Shown: positions 25,915 to 33,976 of the stretch, piece by piece | Numbering within the stretch: position 1 is the first letter of the stretch | Layout of the letters: every line of letters begins with the position of its first letter | Assembly (NCBI RefSeq): GCF_000024405.1 | Contig: NC_013517.1 | Span: forward strand, 1,736,001-1,800,000 | Reading direction: 5' to 3' | Length of the DNA stretch: 64,000 nt | From: Sebaldella termitidis ATCC 33386 | GTDB taxonomy: Bacteria > Fusobacteriota > Fusobacteriia > Fusobacteriales > Leptotrichiaceae | Notes under the pieces: generated by a model | What the model saw: only the letters and a program-made list of their open reading frames with translations | Told to the model about the DNA's origin: nothing | Database searches by the model: none | Program-made: the position numbers and the translations under genes

Positions 25915-27189
25915 TTGAAATATTTTCAGAAGCTTATAGATAATGAATTAAAAGATATGAGTGCAGAAGAGAGGGACACATACAGAAAAACTTCCCTGAT
26001 AACATTTCAGATGCTGGCCGAAGAACTGGAAGACAGAAAAAAAGAGTTTGAACAGAGAATTTTTGATTCAGTGAGAGTAAAAGAAAAAGAAACAATAATA
26101 TATACAGCATTGATTCCGGAAAAAAATTATTATCTGTATGAGGATTTTATGTATCCAATAGTGAAAAAATCTGTTTTGACAGCTGACAGACTGGAGCCGC
26201 TGGCTGATAAAGAAAGAATTTTTAAAACAGTATTTATAAAAAAATCATATTCAGAATTAAAAGAATTAGAGGGTAGAATATTTGAAGCCAACATTGTAGG
26301 AAATAAAAGATATTATGATATAAATGTAAAGCTGGTACCTGATGAAAGATTTATAAAAAAAATGCATGAGCTTTATGATGTATTTGATGTAAACGGGATA
26401 AAATGGAGAACGCTTAACACAGCATATGCAATGAAAATGTATAAAGTAGTTCAGGCAGAGGAAAATCCTGATATGGAATCAGATATTTCAATGTTTGCTG
26501 ATTTTGAGGTTTATGTGGACTTTGAAGAGCTGGAGGGGAGTATTTATGAGGAGCATATGCTTGTATGGAATATAGAGGAAAGAGATATAATAAGTACACA
26601 TCTTGTGAGACCCACAGAAGACAGAATTCACTATGAACATACGATAAAACTGAATAATGAAAAAGGAGTGTATATTTATCCGAGGGAGCATATATTTCTG
26701 AGTTATAAAGAAAAGGAAACGCTGTATGTCATAACAGATAATAAAGAAGGCAGTATTTGGAAAACCTGGATAATCAAAGAAAATATAAATAAAAAAAGAT
26801 TTGAAAATGCAGAATTTCCTCTTTTGAATAATGAAAAAAATTATAATTTCCTGAATTCATTGAGGGCGGAATCTGAAGTAAAAATGAGAAGTGAAGCTGA
26901 AATCAAAAGAATAATAACAAGCTATAAGGCATTGGAAAATAAAATCCTTTATAAAGATTATTATATGACGGATAAAAGGCTGGAGAATACATTGGAATAC
27001 TATGATATGAACAGTTTTTTGACAGATGAATTTAGGCTGAAAGGAAGAGGTGAAAATCTTTATATTTATTTTGAAATAAATAAACGGGATTACCTTACAG
27101 AGGATTTTCTCAGTTTCATAATTTCAGATATCCAGCTTAAGTTTCATGAATATAACTGCATAGGGGTGGAATATGGAAGAACGGTTTAA
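25915..27189 (+). CDS. Baseplate-like structural protein of the injection island
   Basis: About 425 residues from TTG 25915, about six bases after AGGAGGAGG. Upstream in-frame ATGs from 25816 overlap the preceding gene and lack a site. The protein is rich in strands, with many aromatic residues and repeated FVDFEELEG/IYTALIPEKNYYLYEDF segments and no catalytic motif. Its end overlaps the next gene by 17 bp. In anaerobe genomes similar long unannotated proteins stand next to VgrG-like and DUF4280 genes, so I infer a baseplate or wedge role, possibly analogous to TssK/TssF. The assignment rests on context only. Confidence 0.5.
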   Translation: MKYFQKLIDNELKDMSAEERDTYRKTSLITFQMLAEELEDRKKEFEQRIFDSVRVKEKETIIYTALIPEKNYYLYEDFMYPIVKKSVLTADRLEPLADKERIFKTVFIKKSYSELKELEGRIFEANIVGNKRYYDINVKLVPDERFIKKMHELYDVFDVNGIKWRTLNTAYAMKMYKVVQAEENPDMESDISMFADFEVYVDFEELEGSIYEEHMLVWNIEERDIISTHLVRPTEDRIHYEHTIKLNNEKGVYIYPREHIFLSYKEKETLYVITDNKEGSIWKTWIIKENINKKRFENAEFPLLNNEKNYNFLNSLRAESEVKMRSEAEIKRIITSYKALENKILYKDYYMTDKRLENTLEYYDMNSFLTDEFRLKGRGENLYIYFEINKRDYLTEDFLSFIISDIQLKFHEYNCIGVEYGRTV

Positions 27190-27901
27190 TAAAGAAAATT
27201 TTCAGTATATATGGTCTTTGCTGCTGAATGATAACGGTCTGGAAAAAGAGAAAATAAAATTTGTGAAAAGCCGCATGATATCACCTTATTTTGAGCTGAA
27301 CCAGAAAAATATAAATGATGTTATAACAGAAAAAAATAAAAAAGGATATACAATAGAAACTAATCCTTTTTTCAGATTTGATAATATCTACAGTCTTTTA
27401 TTAAATCCAGATGCAGAAGCAGAGGATAAAAATCTAAAGGAAAGTCTTTTGAATATAACTTTGCATTTATTGGGAAATTTTGATTTATATGCGGGACAGA
27501 CAAAAAAAGATTTTTACTGTAAAGAAATAGTGCGCGATATGGAAAGCGGAGCTGTCGGAGAAAAGGTGAGAAATAATCTTTTGTTTTTGAATATGAAAGA
27601 AAAACTTATTATAGCTGAGGTATTTTTAGAATATGACGAAGGCAGAAATCAGATAAAATGTCTGAAGAAAATAGTAAAAAAATTTTTCTCTGAATCTATT
27701 GTGTATGATAATAAGTATTCAGATAAAAATATAGTTATTTATCTGGGGCATAAAAAGGATATTAAAACCAGAAAAATAACGGGAATTATTAATGAACTGT
27801 TTATCCCTCTGGGTCTGAAACCTAAGTATTTCTATGAATATCATTTTGGTGTTTTGGGAATAGGGGAAACATTAGTAATTGGAAATATGGCAGTTTATTG
27901 A
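27173..27901 (+). CDS. TssG/baseplate-like protein
   Basis: A 242-residue protein with GGGGTGG four bases before ATG and a 17-bp overlap with the upstream gene, so the pair is translationally coupled. Its C-terminal end, IGETLVIGNMAVY, recalls the closing GxxxxLG segment of TssG-like baseplate proteins, and an LGNFDLY block sits mid-protein. No enzyme motif. Position between a long structural gene and a small adaptor plus spike gene supports a baseplate component. Similarity to TssG is weak and only by eye. Confidence 0.45.
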   Translation: MEERFNKENFQYIWSLLLNDNGLEKEKIKFVKSRMISPYFELNQKNINDVITEKNKKGYTIETNPFFRFDNIYSLLLNPDAEAEDKNLKESLLNITLHLLGNFDLYAGQTKKDFYCKEIVRDMESGAVGEKVRNNLLFLNMKEKLIIAEVFLEYDEGRNQIKCLKKIVKKFFSESIVYDNKYSDKNIVIYLGHKKDIKTRKITGIINELFIPLGLKPKYFYEYHFGVLGIGETLVIGNMAVY

Positions 27902-27931
27902 TAATAATCTTTATAATACCGGGGTGAAAAA

Positions 27932-28534
27932 ATGAAGTTAAAAATAAGTATATTCAGCAGCAATACTGATGGTGAAAATCAGGATGGGATAATCCTTACT
28001 TTCGATGAAATAATTTCTGTAAAATATAAAACAAGAACAGCAGAATACAGAAATTTTGCAAATACAGACAGTGAAGTGAGAGTAAGAATAAAGGGAAGGA
28101 TGCTTTCAGTACTAAAAGGATCAGATGATGAACCCCTTTTTTCCGGAGTGAGCTCAGCGCTGGAGGAATATAAAAACAATAATTTTGAAAGCAGTACGGA
28201 AGGTCTGAAAAAAGAATATGCAGGGAAGCTGAAGTTTTTGAACGAAAAAGTATTTCAGGGAATTGAAAAATTTGATACTGATAATTTTTATGAACACAAT
28301 AAAAAAAATATTGCGGATCTAACAAAATGGGCACTTGATTATAAAAGCAGCAGTGAATACAAAAATATAATAATGGAAATAAATCTTGGAAATGAAAAAA
28401 CAATGGATCTGCTGTTTGAAAATATGTATGTGGAAAATTTTGAACAGGAATTTGATATAGAAAAGGGAAACGGGGAATTTCTTCTTGAGCTGAAGCAAAA
28501 ATATTACAGCGGTAATAAAATAAGAATAGAATAG
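27932..28534 (+). CDS. Small tail-adaptor-like protein before the spike gene
   Basis: A 200-residue protein. Its N-terminal domain (1-75) has the ILTFDEIISVKY strand pattern. Its C-terminal segment (VENFEQEFDIEKGNGEFLLELKQK) resembles the end of XkdP/LysM-type baseplate proteins, where an E-x-[FYN]-D-x(3)-G segment precedes an ELKE/ELKQ strand. A GGGGTG site precedes ATG, and it leaves nine bases before the spike gene. Such proteins typically bridge the tube and the spike hub. A peptidoglycan-binding LysM domain is not clearly visible, so this is a structural guess from length, position and C-terminal motif. Confidence 0.5.
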   Translation: MKLKISIFSSNTDGENQDGIILTFDEIISVKYKTRTAEYRNFANTDSEVRVRIKGRMLSVLKGSDDEPLFSGVSSALEEYKNNNFESSTEGLKKEYAGKLKFLNEKVFQGIEKFDTDNFYEHNKKNIADLTKWALDYKSSSEYKNIIMEINLGNEKTMDLLFENMYVENFEQEFDIEKGNGEFLLELKQKYYSGNKIRIE

Positions 28535-28543
28535 GGGGTAAAA

Positions 28544-29992
28544 ATGAATTTTGAAAGATATGAAAAAAAGGACCTGACTGTTATACTTAACGAAAATGAG
28601 GTAAAAGGAGGAATGATCAGGGAATTTCTTATGAAAGGGGATATTAACAGACATAAAACTTTGAAATTAAGAATAGAAACTGCTGAAGAAGATGAAGGAG
28701 CGTACAAAGAATTAAATCAGATAAAAGACTGTAAAATAGAAATCTGCATGGATAAAAACAATGGAAATGAAAAAACAGAAAAAGTAATAGTTTTCAGCGG
28801 ATATATAAAAAGATCGCGATATATAAGCTACGGCAGCAGAGGGAGACAATTCGAAGCCGAAGCATATTCAAAAAGTGAAAAAATGGACAGAGAAGAAAAA
28901 TACAGAGTATTTCAGGATATCAGAATGACATTCAGACAGGTAGCCGAGGAATTGCTGAAAGATTATAAAAATGAAAGAATAAATATGTTATTTTCAGAAG
29001 AAGCAGAAATTTCAATAAATGAACTGACAGTGCAGTTTGGTGAAACTGACTGGGAATTTTTGCTGCGTCTGGCTTCACATAAGGGACTGGGAATACTGTC
29101 TGTACACGGAGGAACTCTCACTTTTGGCTTTGTTAATGCCGGAATTGCCAAAAATGAAGATATGAAATATACAGATTATGAAATGATCAGAGAAGATGAA
29201 CAGATGATTTATAAAATTTATTCAACACAGATATTTAATATCGGAGAAAGTGTAAATATAAAAACTCCCGAGGGTGAGAATGAATTTATGATAAAAAGCG
29301 GTAAAACAGAACTGAGACACTCAGTTTTTCTGGGTGAATATGAATTGGTTCACATGGATTATAAAATGAAAAGAATAAGAAATAAAAATATAAAAGGCTG
29401 TGTAATAGAAGGAAAGGTAGAAAAAGTATTTCAAAGAGACAATATAGCTGTTATGCACGTGGAATTTTCCAAGGGACTTGCAAAACTGGGCAAAAGCTAT
29501 GATGATTACGGTTTTGAGAGATATACCATTCCTTATAGTGTTTTTTACAGCACTACTAATACAGGTCTGTTTTGTACACCGGAAATTAATGATACAGTCG
29601 ATGTATTTTTTCCGAATGAGGAAGAAAAATTTGTGCGTGTAAACTGGAGTGTAAATAATACAGGAAGCGGCAGATTCAGTGATCATAGCAAAAGAAACTT
29701 TCATATAAATGAAGGGGATTTTAATATGATAATAGATAGAAATGAAGTAAATGTACTATCGGGAAAATCGTATATGATGAAATCTCCGAATATTACAGAA
29801 GAAGCTGACAAGTTAATACACAGAGGGATACAGAGTTATATTGCAGTGTCTGACGGTATCATGGGGATAGAGGCATTGGAGGATCTGCTTCTTTACGGGA
29901 AAAATCTCGTTCTGAAAGGAAAAGAAGAATCTGTGGTCATTGAATCTAAAGAAGACATCAGATTAAAGGGGGAAAAAATACATAATAACTGA
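28544..29992 (+). CDS. VgrG/gpD-like spike protein with gp5-type OB domain
   Basis: A 482-residue protein with the phage gpD/VgrG order. A gp27-like hub (about 1-250) contains the hallmark FGETDWEFLLRLASHKGLGI, followed by a gp5-like OB domain (about 280-400; CVIEGKVEKVF, TPEINDTVDVFFPNEEEKFVRV). A repeat-like beta segment (about 400-482; INRNEVNVLSGKS, SVVIESKEDIRLKGEK) could form the needle. It is preceded by GGGGGT and followed by a terminator at 30030-30060, so it closes the island. The spike would carry the DUF4280 protein at its tip. No sheath, tube or ClpV gene is in the window, so it must use machinery elsewhere or be a satellite locus. Confidence 0.85.
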   Translation: MNFERYEKKDLTVILNENEVKGGMIREFLMKGDINRHKTLKLRIETAEEDEGAYKELNQIKDCKIEICMDKNNGNEKTEKVIVFSGYIKRSRYISYGSRGRQFEAEAYSKSEKMDREEKYRVFQDIRMTFRQVAEELLKDYKNERINMLFSEEAEISINELTVQFGETDWEFLLRLASHKGLGILSVHGGTLTFGFVNAGIAKNEDMKYTDYEMIREDEQMIYKIYSTQIFNIGESVNIKTPEGENEFMIKSGKTELRHSVFLGEYELVHMDYKMKRIRNKNIKGCVIEGKVEKVFQRDNIAVMHVEFSKGLAKLGKSYDDYGFERYTIPYSVFYSTTNTGLFCTPEINDTVDVFFPNEEEKFVRVNWSVNNTGSGRFSDHSKRNFHINEGDFNMIIDRNEVNVLSGKSYMMKSPNITEEADKLIHRGIQSYIAVSDGIMGIEALEDLLLYGKNLVLKGKEESVVIESKEDIRLKGEKIHNN

Positions 29993-30029
29993 ATTATACT
30001 AATTACGAAAGAAATATTTATACAGCAGA

Positions 30030-30060
30030 AAAAGAAGTCAGAATAAAGACTTCTTTTATA
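30030..30060 (+). terminator. Terminator after the spike gene
   Basis: AAAGAAGTC pairs with GACTTCTTTT around an eight-base loop and is followed by TATAATA. It lies 40 bp after the VgrG-like stop. Confidence 0.7.
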
Positions 30061-30093
30061 ATATATATTAATTAAGAAGGTAGCAACAAAGCA

Positions 30094-30336
30094 TTATCCC
30101 GAAAATTCTTCAATAACATTTCCTGCAAGGATACCATAAAGAAAATAGCTGTATTTTATTTCACCGCACAGCTCGTGAATAAGATCAGTGACAGCTTCAA
30201 AATCAGTATTCTCTGCGGTACTTAATTTTTCAAAAAGCTTCTTTTCAATTTTGTTAATAGAGGAATTATCAGTATTATTTTCAAAAATACTTTCCAAAAA
30301 TTGAAACAGCAAATTTTTTTCCCTGAATTCATCCAT
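30094..30336 (-). CDS. Small hypothetical protein
   Basis: An 80-residue acidic helical protein (EFREKNLLFQFLESIF, TEAVTDLIHELCGEI-like helices) with a GGGGAGGT site before ATG on the minus strand. The tail ends in IPEEFSG-like residues after a short hydrophobic stretch. It stands alone between the island's terminator and a small membrane gene. No family recognised; size and charge recall small regulatory or immunity proteins. Confidence 0.5.
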   Translation of the reverse strand: MDEFREKNLLFQFLESIFENNTDNSSINKIEKKLFEKLSTAENTDFEAVTDLIHELCGEIKYSYFLYGILAGNVIEEFSG

Positions 30337-30474
30337 AAAGTAAAATACCTCCCCTGTACATTTGTGTATAAAATTATTTAATCATTAAAATTAAATATAA
30401 TGATATAATATCATTTTTCTCTGAAATACGCAAATCCAGTGATAGAAAGTAATCTACTATACTTTGGTAAGAAA

Positions 30475-30545
30475 AAAGGGACTGTTTAAAACAGATTTTC
30501 ACATGACATTCTCAGTCGTAAAATCTTATATCAAACAGTCCCTTT
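30475..30545 (-). terminator. Long-stem terminator downstream of the 53-residue membrane gene
   Basis: AAAGGGACTGTTT (about 30475-30488) pairs with AAACAGTCCCTTT (about 30533-30545) and encloses about 45 bases. On the minus strand the stem follows the stop at 30562 and is followed by T-rich sequence. Confidence 0.65.
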
Positions 30546-30561
30546 AATTTATAATAATACG

Positions 30562-30723
30562 TTACCATAATACAAGGAAAGAGCCGATTAACGGTATAGT
30601 GAGCATAAATATGAGGGCTAATTCCACGATAGTAGGTTTATTTTTATTTCTGATATGAAATTTTATGATCATTAAAATAATAAACCATATAAAAACGCTA
30701 ATAATCACTAATAATTCAAACAT
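30562..30723 (-). CDS. Short membrane protein (53 residues)
   Basis: ATG at 30723 follows GGAGGTGGG by six bases. The 53-codon frame encodes two membrane segments (LLVIISVFIWFIILMII and VELALIFMLTIPLIGSFLVLW) joined by a basic turn (KFHIRNKNKP). A strong terminator follows. The good site, clean topology and terminator support a real gene. No family recognised. Similar two-helix small proteins act as phage holins or membrane regulators, but nothing here proves that. Confidence 0.65.
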   Translation of the reverse strand: MFELLVIISVFIWFIILMIIKFHIRNKNKPTIVELALIFMLTIPLIGSFLVLW

Positions 30724-30923
30724 AATCCCACCTCCGGAAAGAAAATCTTTCTCTGTTTTTATTATACATTATTTTTATTTATATTTAAAGTGAATACTTG
30801 TATATGAAAAATAAAAATACACAGCGGAAAATCTAAACAAAATGAAAAACAAAATAAATTAAAAAAAATAAATTTATTTTTTATTTTTTTAAACAAAAAA
30901 TAATTCATTTATTAATCGAAAAA

Positions 30924-30952
30924 TTGACTAAAAGGCAGATACATGTTATATT
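30924..30952 (+). promoter_or_regulatory. Strong sigma-70-like promoter
   Basis: TTGACT (30924-30929) and TATATT (30947-30952) with exactly 17 bp between them. About 35 bp downstream is an AGGAGG site that opens the 33-codon frame at 30989. Confidence 0.6.
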
Positions 30953-30988
30953 TTAAGGATGGGAAGCATAAGGAAAGGAGGATTTTAT

Positions 30989-31090
30989 ATAAATTACAGC
31001 GCTTTAACTAAAGTAATGCTTATTTTAAGAAAAATTACTAAGAATATCAGTTTTTGGTTCCCATTCAAAAGTGGAAAATATAATATATAA
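30989..31090 (+). CDS. Candidate 33-residue peptide with AUA start
   Basis: An ideal AGGAGG (30976-30981) is followed after seven bases by ATA and 32 further sense codons to TAA at 31088. The peptide begins NYSALTKVML and is basic and amphipathic (LILRKITKNISFWF), with a conventional but less well placed ATG internal at 31016. With a consensus promoter just upstream this looks like a small expressed peptide or a leader peptide of the selD unit. Coding status is unproven. Confidence 0.3.
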   Translation: MNYSALTKVMLILRKITKNISFWFPFKSGKYNI

Positions 31091-31290
31091 AAAGTTACAG
31101 AAAAATTGTAACAGATTTTTTCAAATAATTGAACAAATTTTTTGAAGTGAATAAAATGTAGTTCACTGGAAACAAAAAATATTTTTTTGCTTTATCTGTA
31201 GAAAACACATAAATAAAGGCTTTTATAGTATTTTTTTATATTAAGAAATGAAAAAAAGTGAAATGAATGAAAAAAAATACAAAAAACATA

Positions 31291-31318
31291 TTGACAAATA
31301 AAAAAATTAGGGTACAAT
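31291..31318 (+). promoter_or_regulatory. Promoter of selD
   Basis: TTGACA (31291-31296) and TACAAT (31313-31318) separated by 16 bp. The leader to the selD start is about 110 nt and contains a TCTGC/GCAGA hairpin with an AGTGTACA loop near 31386-31403. Confidence 0.6.
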
Positions 31319-31437
31319 GAAATAAAGATCATTCATATTAAAAAAATACAGCATTATATTTAAAAGAGCTAAATAACGTGGGTTTCTGCAGTGTACAGCA
31401 GATAATGAATTTAATTTTAGAGAATGAGGTGTGAAAA

Positions 31438-32466
31438 TTGGAAATAAAATTAACAGAATACGCAAGAAAATGTGGCTGCGGAGCAAAGCTTTCTTCTAAA
31501 AAGCTTTCGGAAGTGCTGGAAAAATTACCTAAAGTACACAATGAAAATTTAATTGTAGGAACAGAAACTTCTGATGACGCAGGAGTTTACAAATTAAATG
31601 ATCAGATGGCAATAATCCAGACTGTAGATTTTTTTACCCCGATAGTAGATGACCCTTATACATTCGGCGTTATAGCAGCGACTAATGCTCTGAGCGATGT
31701 TTATGCAATGGGCGGAGATCCTGTAACGGCATTAAATATAGTCTGTTTTCCAAATCGTATTGACCTTTCAGTATTAGGGGAGATTTTAAGAGGAGGCATC
31801 GATAAAGCTAAAGAAGCCGGTGCTATTATAGTAGGGGGCCATACCATTGAGGACGAAGAGCCGAAATACGGCATGGCAGTAACAGGTATTATTTCTCCTG
31901 ACAAAGTATTAAAAAATTATGGTGCCAGAGTTGGGGAAGTCCTCATACTGACAAAGCCGCTTGGAATAGGAATTATAAGTACGGCGATGAAAGGCGGAAA
32001 GGCATCAGACCATTCTAAAGAGGCTGTTATTAAGTCAATGACAACTCTAAATAAATATTCTTCAGAAATAGTAAGAAAATATAATATCTCAGCCTGTACA
32101 GACGTAACGGGATTCGGACTTATGGGTCACTCATATGAAATGGCGAGTTCTTCAGGTGTTACGATAGTACTGGACAAAGAAAAAATTCCATATATAAAAG
32201 AAGCGGAAGAGTATTCAAAACAGGGACTTGTACCCGGCGGTATGTTTAATAACATGGAATACCTGAAAGATAAGTATGAGTTTATTGACATTCCGGAATA
32301 CTTAAGCAATATTGTATTTGACCCGCAGACATCAGGGGGACTTTTGGTATCATGCAGCAGTGAAGATGCCGAAAAGATGCTGGAAGAATTAAATAAACTC
32401 GAAATCAAATCGCACATAATAGGAACTGTAGCAGAAAAGCAGGAAAAATCAATTTTATTCAAATAG
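31438..32466 (+). CDS. selD: Selenide, water dikinase (selenophosphate synthase)
   Basis: A 342-residue protein starting at TTG 31438 after GAGGTG. Active residues are Cys14 and Lys17 in the GCGAKL motif; the Cys replaces selenocysteine of other SelD forms. The N-terminal ATP site and AIRS-type domain follow (DDAGVYKLND, DFFTPIVDDPYTFG, GGHTIEDEEPKYG, GFGLMGH, DPQTSGGLL). It makes selenophosphate from selenide and ATP. No selA, selB or tRNA-Sec is in the window. The downstream genes are the purine block with a selenium-dependent xanthine dehydrogenase and YqeC, so SelD here probably supplies selenium as a labile molybdenum-enzyme cofactor (orphan-selD pattern). A perfect 17-bp hairpin follows at 32491. 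Confidence 0.93.
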   Translation: MEIKLTEYARKCGCGAKLSSKKLSEVLEKLPKVHNENLIVGTETSDDAGVYKLNDQMAIIQTVDFFTPIVDDPYTFGVIAATNALSDVYAMGGDPVTALNIVCFPNRIDLSVLGEILRGGIDKAKEAGAIIVGGHTIEDEEPKYGMAVTGIISPDKVLKNYGARVGEVLILTKPLGIGIISTAMKGGKASDHSKEAVIKSMTTLNKYSSEIVRKYNISACTDVTGFGLMGHSYEMASSSGVTIVLDKEKIPYIKEAEEYSKQGLVPGGMFNNMEYLKDKYEFIDIPEYLSNIVFDPQTSGGLLVSCSSEDAEKMLEELNKLEIKSHIIGTVAEKQEKSILFK

Positions 32467-32490
32467 TTATAAACTAGATTTATATATAAA

Positions 32491-32531
32491 TTTCTTTATC
32501 TTCATAAAAAGTTCTTATGAAGATAAAGAAA
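32491..32531 (+). other. Perfect 17-bp hairpin after selD
   Basis: TTTCTTTATCTTCATAA (32491-32507) and its exact complement (32515-32531) are separated by seven bases. The following bases are A-rich rather than T-rich on the plus strand, so this may be an attenuator or RNA processing site rather than a simple terminator. A second 8-bp hairpin (ACATGCCG/CGGTATGT) lies near 32548-32572. Confidence 0.6.
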
Positions 32532-32681
32532 AAATTAACAATGAAAGACATGCCGGGAAATATGCGGTATGTGAATAAGTTACTGTACAAACATGTACTT
32601 TATAGCCGGTATTTTTAAATACTGAGTTTACATATAAAGTTAATAAAAAAAAATCTTTTAGAGAGGGGAATACCAGAGACA

Positions 32682-33899
32682 ATGGAAGAAATCAGATGGC
32701 GTATGAATACAATGCCTAAATCAAACAAAGAGGAAAGTATAAAAATATTAGGAGAGGAAGAAATAATAAAAGTAAAAAACTTCCACCAAAGCTTTCCGCA
32801 ATATGAGGAAACTCCGCTTGCAGACCTGAAAAATCTGTCAAAAGAATTAGGAGTCGGGGGTATTTATGTAAAAGACGAGTCGTACAGATTTGGTCTGAAT
32901 GCGTTTAAAGTGTTAGGCGGATCATTTGCAATGGCGAAATACCTGGCAGAAAAATTAGGAAAAGATATATCAGAGTTAGATTATAATAAGCTTATTTCTG
33001 ATGAAACTAAAAAACAGTTGGGTGATATAACATTTTATACAGCAACAGACGGCAATCATGGTAGAGGTGTAGCTTGGACTGCCAACAGATTAAAGCAGAA
33101 ATCTGTAGTATATATGCCTAAAGGGTCATCACAAATAAGACTTGATAATATAAAGGCAGAAGGTTCTGATGCTAGTATTACTGATATGAACTACGATGAT
33201 GCTGTAAGACTTGCCGCTAAAAATGCTGAGGCTACTAATGGAGTAGTAGTACAGGATACTGCATGGGAAGGTTATGAAGACATACCCGTGTGGATAATGC
33301 AGGGATACGGAACAATGGCTCTTGAAGCATTAGAACAGCTTAAAAAAGCCGGTGTAGACAGACCAACTCATATCTTTATACAGGCAGGTGTAGGATCGCT
33401 TGCAGCAGCAGTACAAGGTTTCTTCGCTTCTGTATTCAAAGATAATGTACCAGTTACTGTAGTGGTTGAACCTGATCTTGCTAACTGCTATTATGAATCA
33501 GCAGTTCAAAATGACGGAAAACCTGTAAATGTAGGCGGGGATATGCAGACTATAATGGCCGGTCTTGCTTGCGGCGAACCTAACATAATAGGATTTGAAA
33601 TATTGAAAAACTATGCAAGTGCATTTTTATCATGTCCTGATTATGTAGCTGCGAAAGGTATGAGAATGCTTGGAGCGCCTATGAAAGGTGATAAGCAGGT
33701 TACATCAGGTGAATCTGGTGCAGTTACATTAGGTGTAGTAGCACTGCTTATGAAAGATGAAAGATATAAAGAATTAAGAGAAAAACTGAACTTAAATAAA
33801 GATTCAAAAATATTGCTATTTAGTACAGAAGGAGATACAGATCCGGATAAATACAAATCAATAGTGTGGGATGGAGACGTACCAAGCATTGATTTATAA
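32682..33899 (+). CDS. dpaL: Diaminopropionate ammonia-lyase (YgeX type)
   Basis: A 405-residue PLP enzyme. The lysine that binds PLP is Lys76 in the SYRFGLNAFKVLGG motif, equivalent to Lys77 of E. coli YgeX. The ATDGNHGRG (asparagine loop) and GVGSLAAAVQGFF (phosphate-binding) segments are typical of fold-type II lyases. It converts 2,3-diaminopropionate to pyruvate and two ammonia by way of aminoacrylate. In this locus it is proposed to act on diaminopropionate derived from opened purine ring carbons. It is the first gene of the ygeX-ygeY-ygeW-yqeA run. A GAGAGGGGA site is about 13 bases upstream; ATG 32703 is an alternative but lacks a site. Confidence 0.92.
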   Translation: MEEIRWRMNTMPKSNKEESIKILGEEEIIKVKNFHQSFPQYEETPLADLKNLSKELGVGGIYVKDESYRFGLNAFKVLGGSFAMAKYLAEKLGKDISELDYNKLISDETKKQLGDITFYTATDGNHGRGVAWTANRLKQKSVVYMPKGSSQIRLDNIKAEGSDASITDMNYDDAVRLAAKNAEATNGVVVQDTAWEGYEDIPVWIMQGYGTMALEALEQLKKAGVDRPTHIFIQAGVGSLAAAVQGFFASVFKDNVPVTVVVEPDLANCYYESAVQNDGKPVNVGGDMQTIMAGLACGEPNIIGFEILKNYASAFLSCPDYVAAKGMRMLGAPMKGDKQVTSGESGAVTLGVVALLMKDERYKELREKLNLNKDSKILLFSTEGDTDPDKYKSIVWDGDVPSIDL

Positions 33900-33976
33900 A
33901 AACAGTTAATAAAATATGGATAGCGGGCTATCTGATTTTAGATAAATAATTAAATTAAATATGGAGGTTTATTAAA

